A stretch of 35,090 nucleotides of DNA from Ammonifex sp. (GCA_020725605.1 DYER01000044.1:1-35090); one strand, 5' to 3'; positions 14,690 to 23,094 are shown, counted from the first letter of the stretch. Translations and numbers: made by a program. The notes: generated from the sequence alone by a model not told the origin.

Positions 14690-15994
14690 GTGGGCAGTAC
14701 CTTCGTGGGTATCGAAATTGGGCGCTCGGCCCTGCGGGCGCAAAGGCTGGCGCTGGAGGTTACCGGGGACAATATCGCCAATGCCGCGACGCCCGGATAC
14801 ACCCGGCAACAGCCGGTTTTCGCGCCGGTGGACGTTTTCGCCGAGGCCATGGTCCAGGCCGAAACGGGTGTGGTGCGGCTTGGTACGGGAGTTAGCGTCG
14901 AGCGGGTAAGACGGGTTCGGGACCAGTACCTGGAGGAGCAGTTGCGCGCCGCGAAGAGCGTGGTGGCCTACTGGGAAGAAAGCCAGAATTCCCTGCGCCG
15001 GGTAGAGGCGCTGTTCGTGGAGCCGTCCGCCGAAGGCCTGCAGGAAACGCTAACACGCTTCTGGTCCGGCTGGGAGGAACTGGCCCAGAACCCGCAGGAG
15101 CAGGCCCCTAGGGCCGCGATTCGCGAAGCGGCCGACGCCCTTGCGGGCCAGTTAAACTACCTTTCCACGGAGCTTTCCCGCATTGAAGCCGACCTGGCCG
15201 CGCTTACCGCCGACTACGTGGCGCGGGTCAACGAACTGACGGATCGCCTGGCCGGATTGAATCAGAGAATCAGGGCCCTGGGTCCTCAGGTCAGCAACCA
15301 CGTTTTGGACGAACGAGACCGGTTGCTGGGCGAACTGAGCGAGCTGCTCGCCATCGAGGTTGTGGAGAACGACGACGGTACAGTGACGGTGACCGGAGCC
15401 GGGCAGGCCCTGGTAGAGGATTTTGAGGCTCAGGACGTCACGGAGGACGGTCTGGCGGCACTGGCCGGCGGCCCGGGTGGAAAGCTGGGGGCGCTGCTGG
15501 AAGCCCGCAACAAGGCCGCGTACTACCGGGAAAAGATCGTAAACTTCATGAGCGCCCTTGCCGGGCGCGTGAACGAGGCCTACGAAGGAACGTTCTTCGT
15601 GTTCGACGGGGAAACCATTGGTCTGAGTGATGAGATCAAGGAGTCTGCCGGCAATATCGTTGCGGGACGGAGTGGCTACCCGGGAGATAACAGCGTGGCC
15701 GTGGCGGTGGCCCAACTCCGGGAGGCCCCCGTCCTGGAAGGGCTGACCTTCGGCCAGTACTACCGGCAACTGGTGGCCGAAGTGGGCGAGGCCGCCTCCG
15801 GCGCAGAAACCATGGCCACGGCTTACGGCAGGGTGCGGGACAATCTGGAGGCTCTGCGCGAAGGGGTGTCCGGGGTCTCCCTCGACGAAGAACTTACGTT
15901 TCTGATGCACTACAGGTACGCGTACCAGGCCGCGGCCCAGTACATAAGCATCGTGGACGAGATGCTCGACACCCTGGTGAACCGGCTGCGCTAG
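14690..15994 (+). CDS. flgK: flagellar hook-associated protein 1 (FlgK)
   Basis: The 434-residue protein starts at GTG 14690. The N-terminal rod/hook motif FVGIEIGRSALRAQRLALEVTGDNIANAATPGYTRQ is diagnostic. The C-terminus FLMHYRYAYQAAAQYISIVDEMLDTLVNRL forms the second half of the coiled-coil D0 domain. In between are helical segments and a short D2-like region. FlgK is the first junction protein between hook and filament, chaperoned by FlgN. It is followed by flgL with a 13-base gap. Confidence 0.95.
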   Translation: MGSTFVGIEIGRSALRAQRLALEVTGDNIANAATPGYTRQQPVFAPVDVFAEAMVQAETGVVRLGTGVSVERVRRVRDQYLEEQLRAAKSVVAYWEESQNSLRRVEALFVEPSAEGLQETLTRFWSGWEELAQNPQEQAPRAAIREAADALAGQLNYLSTELSRIEADLAALTADYVARVNELTDRLAGLNQRIRALGPQVSNHVLDERDRLLGELSELLAIEVVENDDGTVTVTGAGQALVEDFEAQDVTEDGLAALAGGPGGKLGALLEARNKAAYYREKIVNFMSALAGRVNEAYEGTFFVFDGETIGLSDEIKESAGNIVAGRSGYPGDNSVAVAVAQLREAPVLEGLTFGQYYRQLVAEVGEAASGAETMATAYGRVRDNLEALREGVSGVSLDEELTFLMHYRYAYQAAAQYISIVDEMLDTLVNRLR

Positions 15995-16007
15995 GAGGGT
16001 GAGGCAG

Positions 16008-16928
16008 GTGCGGGTGAGCAACCAGTTGGTGGTGCGCGATACCGTGAGGAACGTCGAGGCCGGCTTTGCCCGCGTCGCCAGGGCGCGGGATGCGGTTGCG
16101 TCGGGCAAGGCCCTGCGACGCCCCTCCGACGGCCCGGCGGCCACGGCGAGGGCCATGGCCCTTCGGGAAGTTCTCGCCGCCAGGGAGCAGACCGCGAAGA
16201 ACATCGATTACCAGAGCGCCTGGTTGCAGGCCGTCGATGACCATCTCGCGGCGGCCGCCGAAACCCTGGTCGGAATACGTACCCTGCTCGTTCAGGCACG
16301 AAACGGCACCATGAATCCGGCGGATCTGCAAACCTTTACCCGGCAGGTAGACGAGGCCATCGAACACCTGGTCGCCATCGGCAACGCTTCTTTTAACGGC
16401 AACTATCTTTTCGCCGGCCAGGATCTCAAAACTCAGCCGCTGGAGTGGGATCCTGTTACGGGTACCGTAACCTACAAGGCTGCCCCGGAGGTTTCGGACG
16501 GGCCCTGGGCTACGGAGCCGATCCGGGAGATCGGTCTGGCCATCAGGATCAGCGGTAAGGAACTTTTCATAGACCCTCCGGAAGAGGATCCCTCGCTGCC
16601 GGGGATGTTTGACCTCCTGGTCAATCTCAAGAACCTCCTGGCGGACGGGCAGATCGACCAGGCGGCCGAGCTTCTGCCCGGACTGGACCGGCACCTCGAG
16701 CGGGTTTTGCAGGAGAGGGGTATCGTCGGTTCGCGCCTCAATCGCCTGGAGGGGTTGCGTAACCAGATCCAGACCCAGACCTTACGGCTGACGGAACTGC
16801 TGAGCAAGACCGAGGACGCGGACCTGGCGCAAGCCGTGCTGGAGCTGAGGCAGCAGGAACTGACCTACCAGGCCACGCTGGCCGCGGCCAGCGAAGTCAT
16901 GCAACTGGGGCTGCTGCGGTACCTGTAG
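16008..16928 (+). CDS. flgL: flagellar hook-associated protein 3 (FlgL)
   Basis: The protein has 306 residues from GTG 16008, which sits nine bases after AGGAGG (15993-15998). An in-frame GTG at 15999 abuts that site and is too close. It opens MRVSNQLVVRDTVRNVEAG, contains the flagellin-like DGPAATARAMALREVL and the QTAKNIDYQSAWLQAVDDHL helix, has the FNGNYLFAGQ turn typical of FlgL, and ends with QQELTYQATLAAASEVMQLGLLRYL. It is the second junction protein between hook and filament. Confidence 0.94.
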   Translation: MRVSNQLVVRDTVRNVEAGFARVARARDAVASGKALRRPSDGPAATARAMALREVLAAREQTAKNIDYQSAWLQAVDDHLAAAAETLVGIRTLLVQARNGTMNPADLQTFTRQVDEAIEHLVAIGNASFNGNYLFAGQDLKTQPLEWDPVTGTVTYKAAPEVSDGPWATEPIREIGLAIRISGKELFIDPPEEDPSLPGMFDLLVNLKNLLADGQIDQAAELLPGLDRHLERVLQERGIVGSRLNRLEGLRNQIQTQTLRLTELLSKTEDADLAQAVLELRQQELTYQATLAAASEVMQLGLLRYL

Positions 16929-16956
16929 CCATTCTAACGAGGGGAGAATGAACGGG

Positions 16957-17412
16957 ATGTTTATAGAGACCACCCGCTTCGGCAGGCTGGAGATAGCGAT
17001 AGACAGAATCATACATTTTCCCAATGGCCTTCCGGGGTTTGAACGCCTGAGAAGGTTCGTCCTGGTTCCCGAAAAGGATCTGCCGGAATTCCTGTGGCTC
17101 CAGGCGGTGGACGCGCCCGAGGTGGCGCTGCTCGTGACCGATCCTTTTGCCTTTTTTCCGGACTACAGCGTGGACCTGCCCGACGAAGAGGTAAGGGAGT
17201 TGGGACTGCGCGGCCCGGAAGAGGCCCTCGTTTTGACCACCGTCAGCATTCCGGGGCGGGAAGTGCGGTCCGCAACCACGAATCTCTTAAGCCCCATCGT
17301 GATTAACGTCACCCTGCGGCGCGGCCGGCAAGTAATACTGACGGAATCCGGCTACAGCCTGAAGCAGCAGCTGTTCCGCCGGGCGCCCGACAGGGAGGCG
17401 GCGGCGTGCTAG
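16957..17412 (+). CDS. fliW: flagellar assembly factor FliW
   Basis: The protein has 151 residues from ATG 16957, nine to ten bases after GGGGAG. ATG 16948 is also in frame but abuts the ribosome binding site. Motifs are TTRFGRLEI, IIHFPNGLPGFERLRRFVLV, WLQAVDAPEVALLVTDPFAFFPDY and TTNLLSPIVINVTLRRGRQVIL. FliW binds flagellin and, when released by flagellin export, sequesters CsrA. Its coding end overlaps the csrA start, so the two are coupled. Candidate CsrA sites are seen in the hag leader in this same window. Confidence 0.95.
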   Translation: MFIETTRFGRLEIAIDRIIHFPNGLPGFERLRRFVLVPEKDLPEFLWLQAVDAPEVALLVTDPFAFFPDYSVDLPDEEVRELGLRGPEEALVLTTVSIPGREVRSATTNLLSPIVINVTLRRGRQVILTESGYSLKQQLFRRAPDREAAAC

Positions 17413-17669
17413 TTCTCACGCGCCGCAGGAACGAGAGTATCATGGTAGGGGACAGCATACGCATCACCGTGCTGGACGTGCGGGACGACGCGGTCCGCAT
17501 TGGTATTGAGGCTCCGCGAGAGATCACCATCCTGCGGGCCGAGCTCTATCAGGCGGTTCAGGAAGAAAACGTGGCGGCCAGCCGGCCCGACCGCGATACG
17601 TTGCGGCAGCTGGGAGGGCTGCTGGAAAACGGGAAAGAGAAGGGTTCCGCCTTGGGAGGGGGAAAGTAA
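17406..17669 (+). CDS. csrA: carbon storage regulator / translational repressor CsrA
   Basis: This 87-residue RNA-binding homodimer starts at GTG 17406 inside the fliW end. The core MLVLTRRRNESIMVGDSIRITVLDVRDDAVRIGIEAPREITILRAELY is the full family fold with the GxRIGIEAPxxxxVLRxE-like motif. The C-terminal tail of about 25 residues (ASRPDRDTLRQLGGLLENGKEKGSALGGGK) is longer than in the smallest homologues. CsrA binds GGA motifs near Shine-Dalgarno sequences; the flagellin leader carries two such sites. FliW next to it is the known antagonist. Confidence 0.96.
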   Translation: MLVLTRRRNESIMVGDSIRITVLDVRDDAVRIGIEAPREITILRAELYQAVQEENVAASRPDRDTLRQLGGLLENGKEKGSALGGGK

Positions 17670-17672
17670 ACC

Positions 17673-18032
17673 ATGAAGATCGGTGCCGGAGGGTTGCAGT
17701 CTCTGGCGGTGCGCGAGGCTCTTGTAATCCGGCCGGCCGAGGCGGGCGGGGCCGCGGAACGCGCGGCCGATTTTCGTGCCGCCCTCCTGGCGAGCGCAGG
17801 AGTGCCCGCCGGAACGGCGGGGGACGAGCTGGTGCGAGCGGTGGAAAGTCTCAACAAGGCCGCCGAACTCTTCAACCAGCGTTTCGGGTTCGTGATGCGG
17901 GAAGGGGGACGCGTGGAAGTGGTGGAGCGAGCGGGCCGGCGGCCGGTAGCCGAACTACCGCGGGAGCGCGTTGTGGCTTCGGCCAGGGAATTGGAGGAGG
18001 CCGTGGGGGCCGTACTGAACAGGTTGATATGA
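17673..18032 (+). CDS. divergent FlaG-like small protein, paralogue 2
   Basis: The 119-residue protein starts at ATG 17673 behind GGGAGGGGG, three bases after the csrA stop. It shares MKIGAGGLQS with the protein at 13318-13692. The middle DELVRAVESLNKAAELFNQRFGFV followed by REGGRVEVVERAGRRPVAELPRERV and a closing helix (ASARELEEAVGAVLNRLI) retains the FlaG layout (helix, beta hairpin, polar PxE turn, helix). A classic FlaG is separately encoded at 20771-21199. The function is inferred as flagellar because of the operon; no further evidence is visible. Confidence 0.72.
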   Translation: MKIGAGGLQSLAVREALVIRPAEAGGAAERAADFRAALLASAGVPAGTAGDELVRAVESLNKAAELFNQRFGFVMREGGRVEVVERAGRRPVAELPRERVVASARELEEAVGAVLNRLI

Positions 18033-18060
18033 GCGTAGAACGGAGGATTGGCCCGGGCTT

Positions 18061-18429
18061 CTACCCCCTGCGGTCGACGAAAGAACCGGGAGCGCGATCC
18101 GGCCTCCAGGTTTTCAGCAATTGCCGTGCCGACTGAAGGCGGACCAGGAGGTTGCGGCAGGCCGTCAGGTGTTCCTGCAGACGCGCACGGCTCTGCCGGT
18201 CGAGCTCCCAGGCCTGCCGGAAAAGGTCCGCGGTGGCCGAAGGGATCCTTTGAGGGCCAGGGTTCAGCCTCTCCACCTCTTCCATGCAGCGCCGGCGTTC
18301 CTCCAGGAGTTCCGCGCACCGTGCCAGGGCCTCGGGCGAGGGGTCGCCCTGCGCCGCGCTCAGGAGTTCCCGCGAGAGCCTCCAGATTCTCACGGCAAGC
18401 TCTTTTTGTTTCTCCTTTTCGGACCTCAA
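18061..18429 (-). CDS. FliT-like small helical flagellar protein
   Basis: The 122-residue, highly charged helical protein starts at TTG 18427-18429 after GGAGAGGGG, with the TTGA overlapping the fliS stop by four bases. Helices such as ALARCAELLEERRRCMEEVERLN and AWELDRQSRARLQEHLTACRNLLVRLQSARQL suit a coiled-coil chaperone of the FliT/FlgN type. The position directly after fliD-fliS is where fliT lies in many flagellar operons. The family match is by architecture and position rather than by motif. It converges with the plus-strand FlaG-like gene; only 28 bases separate the two. Confidence 0.6.
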   Translation of the reverse strand: MRSEKEKQKELAVRIWRLSRELLSAAQGDPSPEALARCAELLEERRRCMEEVERLNPGPQRIPSATADLFRQAWELDRQSRARLQEHLTACRNLLVRLQSARQLLKTWRPDRAPGSFVDRRG

Positions 18430-18830
18430 GGCAACCCCTCTCCATTACCCCCCGAGTCGTCCGCGAGCCGCATGGCCTCCTCCCAGGTGTCCCGCAGTTG
18501 CTCCACGAGCCCGGCCACCTCGTCCAGGATGGCTGCGTCTTTCTTCAGGTTCGCCTCCATGAGCCTCCGGTAAATGTAGTCATACAGCAGGGTGAGATTT
18601 GCCGCCACTTCGTAGCGGTGGTCGAGGGCCTCGTCCAGAGTCCGGATGGCGTCCTGGGCCCGTATGAGGGCCTGGTGGGCCGCGCCGACGTTCCGACCGA
18701 CGATGTGTTCGCGGGCCTGCCGGATAAAGCGCAGGGTCGCGTTGTAAAGTATGAGCACCAGTTCCGGGGGACGGGCGCTCAAAATGGCGTTTTCCTGGTA
18801 CATCCGGTACGGAGAAGTATTCAGTATCAC
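18426..18830 (-). CDS. fliS: flagellin export chaperone FliS
   Basis: The 134-residue helical protein starts at GTG 18828-18830 behind GAGGTGAG. Family features are YRMYQENAILSARPPELVLILYNATLRFIRQA, the AHQALIRAQDAIRTLDEAL helix, and YDYIYRRLMEANLKKD. FliS binds the flagellin C-terminus in the cytoplasm and prevents early polymerisation; in Firmicutes it also forms complexes with FliW and Hag. It is located 20 bases downstream of fliD and overlaps the fliT-like gene. Confidence 0.95.
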   Translation of the reverse strand: MILNTSPYRMYQENAILSARPPELVLILYNATLRFIRQAREHIVGRNVGAAHQALIRAQDAIRTLDEALDHRYEVAANLTLLYDYIYRRLMEANLKKDAAILDEVAGLVEQLRDTWEEAMRLADDSGGNGEGLP

Positions 18831-18850
18831 GTAAGGCTCACCTCATGAGA

Positions 18851-20665
18851 CTAGCTTTGCTGGCCGAACTGCTGGCTGAGCCAGGCGCTCTGGACGTTCA
18901 ACTGGCCGATCAACCGTTCCAGGGTAGCGAACTGGCGCCAGTACCGGTCCTCCATTTCGGCCAGGCGCTCTTCCATGGCGTCTATACGCTCGTTTATCTC
19001 GTCGATGGTCCGTCCAAGAAAACTGTGGTCGTACAGCGCGTAGCCGACCGGATTGCCCGCTTCGGCGGTGAGCCGGCTGATGGCGGCCTTTAGGGTGGCG
19101 TATACCCTCTGGCCGACCCCCTGTTCCTCCCGTGTGTCACCGGTTCTGGTAAAGAGGTCCTTTACCGCGTCGGGGTTGTCGCGGATGGCCGCCTTCAACT
19201 TGGCCTCGTCTACGTACAGCCTGCCGTGCTCCCAGTAACCCCCCGTGGTAATGCCGATGGCCGCCAGGCGGTCCGCCGCGGCATCGGCGCCGCGCACCGC
19301 AGTAATGACGTCAGTCCGCAACCGGCTTACGATGTCGTAGAGTATCGAGTTGTTCCGCAGGAGACCGCTCCGCGCCTTTTCTTCCCACTGCTGGATCTCC
19401 GTGTCGGTGAGCTGCTCCCGCTGCTCGTCGGTCAGGGGCAGGTAATCGGGAAAGCGTTCTTCGTAAAGTTCGCGGTTAATGGTATCCAGGACCGAGTTGT
19501 AAGCGTTAATGAAGGATACGATGCTGTTGTAAACCCGGTCCACGTCTGTCTCCACGTTAATCGTAACGGCGGTAGCGGTAACTTTTTTGAGGGTAAAGGT
19601 CACCTCGTTCAGGGTAAAGGTGTTGCTGGCCCTGGTAACGGTCAGGCCGTTTATGGTGGCGCTGGCGTCGGTGCCGCCCTGCTCCTGGGTCTGGTCCAGC
19701 TTCAAGACTTCGGCCAGGAAGCCGGTCGTGCCGATCTGAATTTCGGGAAAACCGGCCGCGGCCGTACCCGGATTATTGTCGCCCGTTCTGGTGGTGGCGA
19801 TGGAGACCTTGTCGGCTCCGCTTTCGTAAAAGGCCGTCAACCCCAGTGCCGGATCGCTGCTGATTTCGTTCAGCACGTCGTTGAGGGATTTGGCGGTGGC
19901 GTCAACGGTGAAGGCTTTGGTATTGGTGGTATGGTCCTGGTTGTAGGTGGTGATGCTGAACGAAAACTGTTTGGTATTGTATTCGTAGCCTGCGGTAATC
20001 GTGCTGCCACTGGCGATGGCCTGATTAAAGGTCAGCTGGCCGGTGTCCGCGTTCACCAGCACCTTGTTGGGGTCCGTACTGGCGTCGTAGCTGGCCTGGT
20101 CGTAAAAGACGGTGAACGGGGTGCCGTCCACGCTGATTGATACGGTACCGGTTTTAACGGCGTCGTGGGCCAGGTAATAAATACTTCCGCCGTTGCCGGG
20201 TATTGTTTCGCCGGTCACGGTATTGTAGATCCAGCCGAAGTTTGTGTTGGCGAATTTGGTGCGCTGCGACCACAGCGTGGCCGACGGGTTGATCTTGTCG
20301 GACGTATTGGCAGAAATGGCTCCGGTGCTCACGTTGGTGGCCACCGTGGCCAGGGCGCCGACGGTCACAGTATACGTGGTAGTCCTGGCGTTGGCGGACG
20401 CCGTAGCGGTGACCGCCGTTTCATCACTCGATGTAACTCTTTTGGCCAGGAAGGTGGCCTGCAGGCGGGCTTCGGACGCTTCGTTAGAATAGAAGTTAAG
20501 CAGGGCCAGATTGATGGCGCGCAGGTCCTCCCGCTTCCACTCCAGCAGTTGCTTTTGCTGCTTGAGCCGGTCCACGGGCATCCGCTCGACCTTCATCAGG
20601 TCCTTGACGATACTGTCTACGTCCAGCCCGGAGGCCAGACCGCCGATCCGCAGGATGCGGTACAT
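18851..20665 (-). CDS. fliD: flagellar filament capping protein FliD (hook-associated protein 2)
   Basis: The 604-residue protein starts at ATG 20663-20665 behind GGGGAGGGG. The N-terminus MYRILRIGGLASGLDVDSIVKDLMKVERMPVDRLKQQKQLLEW and the C-terminal coiled-coil segment (RTIDEINERIDAMEERLAEMEDRYWRQFATLERLIGQLNVQSAWLSQQF) are diagnostic. The central beta-rich part is rich in Thr, Ala and Asn, as is common in filament caps. It follows flaG after a 105-base gap in which no sigma-28 promoter was found, so it probably depends on readthrough from hag-flaG. Confidence 0.94.
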   Translation of the reverse strand: MYRILRIGGLASGLDVDSIVKDLMKVERMPVDRLKQQKQLLEWKREDLRAINLALLNFYSNEASEARLQATFLAKRVTSSDETAVTATASANARTTTYTVTVGALATVATNVSTGAISANTSDKINPSATLWSQRTKFANTNFGWIYNTVTGETIPGNGGSIYYLAHDAVKTGTVSISVDGTPFTVFYDQASYDASTDPNKVLVNADTGQLTFNQAIASGSTITAGYEYNTKQFSFSITTYNQDHTTNTKAFTVDATAKSLNDVLNEISSDPALGLTAFYESGADKVSIATTRTGDNNPGTAAAGFPEIQIGTTGFLAEVLKLDQTQEQGGTDASATINGLTVTRASNTFTLNEVTFTLKKVTATAVTINVETDVDRVYNSIVSFINAYNSVLDTINRELYEERFPDYLPLTDEQREQLTDTEIQQWEEKARSGLLRNNSILYDIVSRLRTDVITAVRGADAAADRLAAIGITTGGYWEHGRLYVDEAKLKAAIRDNPDAVKDLFTRTGDTREEQGVGQRVYATLKAAISRLTAEAGNPVGYALYDHSFLGRTIDEINERIDAMEERLAEMEDRYWRQFATLERLIGQLNVQSAWLSQQFGQQS

Positions 20666-20770
20666 CGAAACCCCTCCCCGGCATCTGTGTGTCTTCCTGA
20701 TTTTCGGTCGCTTCCGGGCCCACCGGGGTACGGATGGTGAGGGCGAACCCCAGCCTGGCCGGTTAAACGA

Positions 20771-21199
20771 TTACCTCTTTTCGTCCACGATCAGGCCGGC
20801 CAGCTCCCAGAGCTTGGCGATCATGTCAAGAATCTCCTCCCGGGGTATTTCCCGAATCACCTCTTGCGTCTCACGGTCGATTATGCGCACCATGATCTCC
20901 TTGGTGGGTTCGTGAACGAAAAAGCGCAGGCTCACGTCCCGGCCGCGCAGCGCCTTCACGGCCTCCTCGATGATCCGGAGCAATTGCCGCATCCCCACGG
21001 AGTCTTCGCGCGGAACCACGTCCGGCCGAAAGGCTTGATTTTGCCCCTCGTCCCGTGCAACGGTTTTTTCCTTCGGTACCACCTCGACGTTTTTGTGTTC
21101 ACGCACGGCTTCCGCCTGCGCAGCCTCTTCCACCGGCCGCACCGGCCTTATGTGGTCGGGTAGAGGTGGCCGGAACTGCGAGATGTCACCAATGCGCAA
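20771..21199 (-). CDS. flaG: flagellar protein FlaG
   Basis: The 142-residue protein has a polar, disordered N-terminal half. Its C-terminal FlaG domain reads VKALRGRDVSLRFFVHEPTKEIMVRIIDRETQEVIREIPREEILDMIAKLWELAGLIVDEKR; the VIREIP-EE signature is complete. It lies downstream of hag, just past the hag terminator. FlaG is thought to affect filament length and cap function. Two more divergent FlaG-like proteins occur at 13318-13692 and 17673-18032. Confidence 0.92.
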   Translation of the reverse strand: MRIGDISQFRPPLPDHIRPVRPVEEAAQAEAVREHKNVEVVPKEKTVARDEGQNQAFRPDVVPREDSVGMRQLLRIIEEAVKALRGRDVSLRFFVHEPTKEIMVRIIDRETQEVIREIPREEILDMIAKLWELAGLIVDEKR

Positions 21200-21212
21200 G
21201 GGTTTCCCCCCT

Positions 21213-21240
21213 CGTCAAAAAACAAAGCCCCCCGCGGGGC
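21213..21240 (-). terminator. intrinsic terminator after flagellin
   Basis: On the minus strand a GCCCC/GGGGC stem with a four-base loop is followed by TTTGTTTTTTG. It lies between hag and flaG and would make hag mostly monocistronic, with leak-through into flaG-fliD-fliS. Confidence 0.8.
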
Positions 21241-21266
21241 AACCCTCTCTCACCACTTCACGCTAC

Positions 21267-22523
21267 TTACCTGAAGAGCTGCAGTACGTTCTGCGGCAGC
21301 GTGTTGGCCTGCGCCAGCATGGCCGTGGCCGCCTGGTTGAGGATGTTCAGCTTGGTGTACTGCATCATCTCCTGGGCCATGTCCACGTCTCTGATCCGCG
21401 ACTCGGCCGCCGTCATGTTCTCGTGCACCGTGGCCAGGTTGTTGATGGTGTGCTCCAGGCGGTTCTGGTAGGCGCCCAGGCGGGACCGCTGCTCGGACAG
21501 CCGGTCGATGGCCTGACTGATGGCGTTGATGGAGACGTTGGCCTGCTCCCGCGTCGCTACCTTCAGCCCGGTCACACCCAGGTTCTGGGCGTCCACGTTG
21601 TCGATGTCGATGCGCAGCACCTGGTTCGGGTTCGGCCCGATGGCGACCCGTGCGGCATTGTCCTCGGTCGCATTACTGGCCCACCGGGTCTTGGTGAGCT
21701 GGTTGATCAGGATGTTGAAGGTCGTGCGCTCGGTGCCGTCTGCGCCCTTCGCGGTGATGGTCAGCCCTACGATGTCGTTGAGCAGGCCGTTCTTGCCGGT
21801 GATCTTCAACTGACCGTTCACCATGGACACCGAAGCGGCGCTGAAGAGGTTTTTAATTCCGTTCATCAGCGCCACCAGGCTTCCGCCGCCCGAAGTGCTG
21901 ATGTTAATGTAACTCGATTTCCAGGTGCCGCCCATGAATCCCTGGATGTAAATGGTGTCACCCGAACGCAGGTCCACCCGCACCCCGTCCTTGGCTACGC
22001 CCAAGTCGATGAGCGCGGTGCTCGAGGCCGCCGCGGTGGATGAGCCCGCCTTGTAGAGAGTGACGGACTGGATTTCTGTCCCCCGGAGCTCTTTCTTAGC
22101 CGTAAGCGTACCGTTCAGGATACGCATGGTGTTGAACTCGGTGTTCCTGGCGATACGGTCGATCTCATCGATGAGCTGGTTCACCTCGGACTGAATGTTG
22201 GCGCGGTCGCTGTCGGTCAGGGCGTTGCTGGCAGCCTGCACGGCCAGCTCACGCATGCGCTGTAAAATGGAGTGGACCTCGTTCAGCGCTCCCTCGGCCG
22301 TCTGGATCAGGGAGATGCCGTCCTGGGCGTTCCGGCTGGCCTGCTCCAGGCCCCTGATCTGGGCCCGCATTTTCTCCGAAATGGCCAGCCCGGCGGCGTC
22401 GTCCGCGGCCCGGTTGATCCTGAGGCCCGAAGACAGCTTCTCCAGGGACTTGGCCACCTGGGTCTGATTCAGGGAGAGCTGGCGGAAGGCGGTCAACGCG
22501 GGGATGTTGTGGTTGATGCGCAC
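21267..22523 (-). CDS. hag: flagellin (filament protein)
   Basis: The 418-residue protein starts at GTG 22521-22523 behind AAGGAGGAGGGG. The conserved N-terminal D0/D1 region begins MRINHNIPALTAFRQLSLNQ and includes LSSGLRINRAADDAAGLAISEKMRAQIRGL. The C-terminal D1/D0 region includes RLGAYQNRLEHTINNLATVHENMTAAESRIRDVDMAQEM and ends NTLPQNVLQLFR. The middle, residues about 145-310, is a variable Thr/Ser-rich domain that is surface exposed in the filament and is the probable site of glycosylation by the pse/maf genes downstream. Transcription is from a consensus sigma-28 promoter. Confidence 0.97.
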   Translation of the reverse strand: MRINHNIPALTAFRQLSLNQTQVAKSLEKLSSGLRINRAADDAAGLAISEKMRAQIRGLEQASRNAQDGISLIQTAEGALNEVHSILQRMRELAVQAASNALTDSDRANIQSEVNQLIDEIDRIARNTEFNTMRILNGTLTAKKELRGTEIQSVTLYKAGSSTAAASSTALIDLGVAKDGVRVDLRSGDTIYIQGFMGGTWKSSYINISTSGGGSLVALMNGIKNLFSAASVSMVNGQLKITGKNGLLNDIVGLTITAKGADGTERTTFNILINQLTKTRWASNATEDNAARVAIGPNPNQVLRIDIDNVDAQNLGVTGLKVATREQANVSINAISQAIDRLSEQRSRLGAYQNRLEHTINNLATVHENMTAAESRIRDVDMAQEMMQYTKLNILNQAATAMLAQANTLPQNVLQLFR

Positions 22524-22530
22524 TAAAACC

Positions 22531-22565
22531 CCTCCTCCTTGAAGCTTGGTTGGGCATCCCTGCCC
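22531..22565 (-). promoter_or_regulatory. candidate CsrA-binding sites in the flagellin leader
   Basis: On the transcript, GGGCA(GGGA)TGCCC forms a hairpin (22552-22565) whose loop presents GGA in the context CAGGGATG. The Shine-Dalgarno sequence (22531-22540) carries CAAGGAGG. Both match the CsrA consensus (CARGGAUG-like core). This is the same two-site layout known for the Bacillus subtilis hag leader. Confidence 0.65.
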
Positions 22566-22616
22566 GGTTTTCAGTGCTTTTTACGGAAGGCTGCCCGCGG
22601 GGGGCTGCTACGATAT

Positions 22617-22643
22617 TTATCGGCAGGGCCGATGCCTTCTTTA
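22617..22643 (-). promoter_or_regulatory. consensus sigma-28 promoter of flagellin
   Basis: On the minus strand TAAA (22640-22643), 15 bases and GCCGATAA (22617-22624) match the sigma-28 consensus exactly. The transcript leader is about 90 bases long. Confidence 0.9.
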
Positions 22644-22704
22644 GGCGTTAAGATGCGGGGCGGGCCGGACGATTAAATGGATAGGGGAAAGGGGCTGATT
22701 CCGC

Positions 22705-23094
22705 GTGACCGATCTGGCGGCGGACGTTCGCGACTCGGCGAGGACCTACCTGCCGGTGTTGAGAGCGGGATTGGAAGAAGCGGCGCGCAGGCTGACCCTG
22801 GGTGAAGACGACGGGCTTGAACTCCTGGCCGCCGCCCTGGACGGCCTGGAGTGGGTGGCGCACGTGCTCGCCAATCCCCGGCTCTTCGTGGGGGCGCCGG
22901 CAGTGGTGGCAGCCTGGCAGGATTTGGGCGCCCGCTACCTGGCCGCCCTGCGGCTGCTGCTGGAGGCCTGGGAGAATCGGGACACGCTGGCGCTGGGCGA
23001 GATCCTGCGCTACGAACTGGTGCCGGTGCTCGCCGAATTCCAGGTGCTGTTTGTTCCGGAGGTGGGCCTGTCTTGTGGCGGCCTGCAGCAGTGA
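22705..23094 (+). CDS. unrecognised helical protein upstream of the Maf-type gene
   Basis: The 129-residue protein starts at GTG 22705, after AAAGGGG about 12 bases upstream. I do not recognise a named family. It is strongly acidic and helical (LEEAARRLTLGEDDGLELLAAALDGLEWVAHVLA, LRLLLEAWENRDTLALGEILRYELVPVLAEF), without signal peptide or membrane segment. It stands between the divergent flagellin promoter and the DUF115 gene, only 40 bases before the latter. A chaperone or partner role in flagellin modification is a guess from position. Confidence 0.7.
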   Translation: MTDLAADVRDSARTYLPVLRAGLEEAARRLTLGEDDGLELLAAALDGLEWVAHVLANPRLFVGAPAVVAAWQDLGARYLAALRLLLEAWENRDTLALGEILRYELVPVLAEFQVLFVPEVGLSCGGLQQ

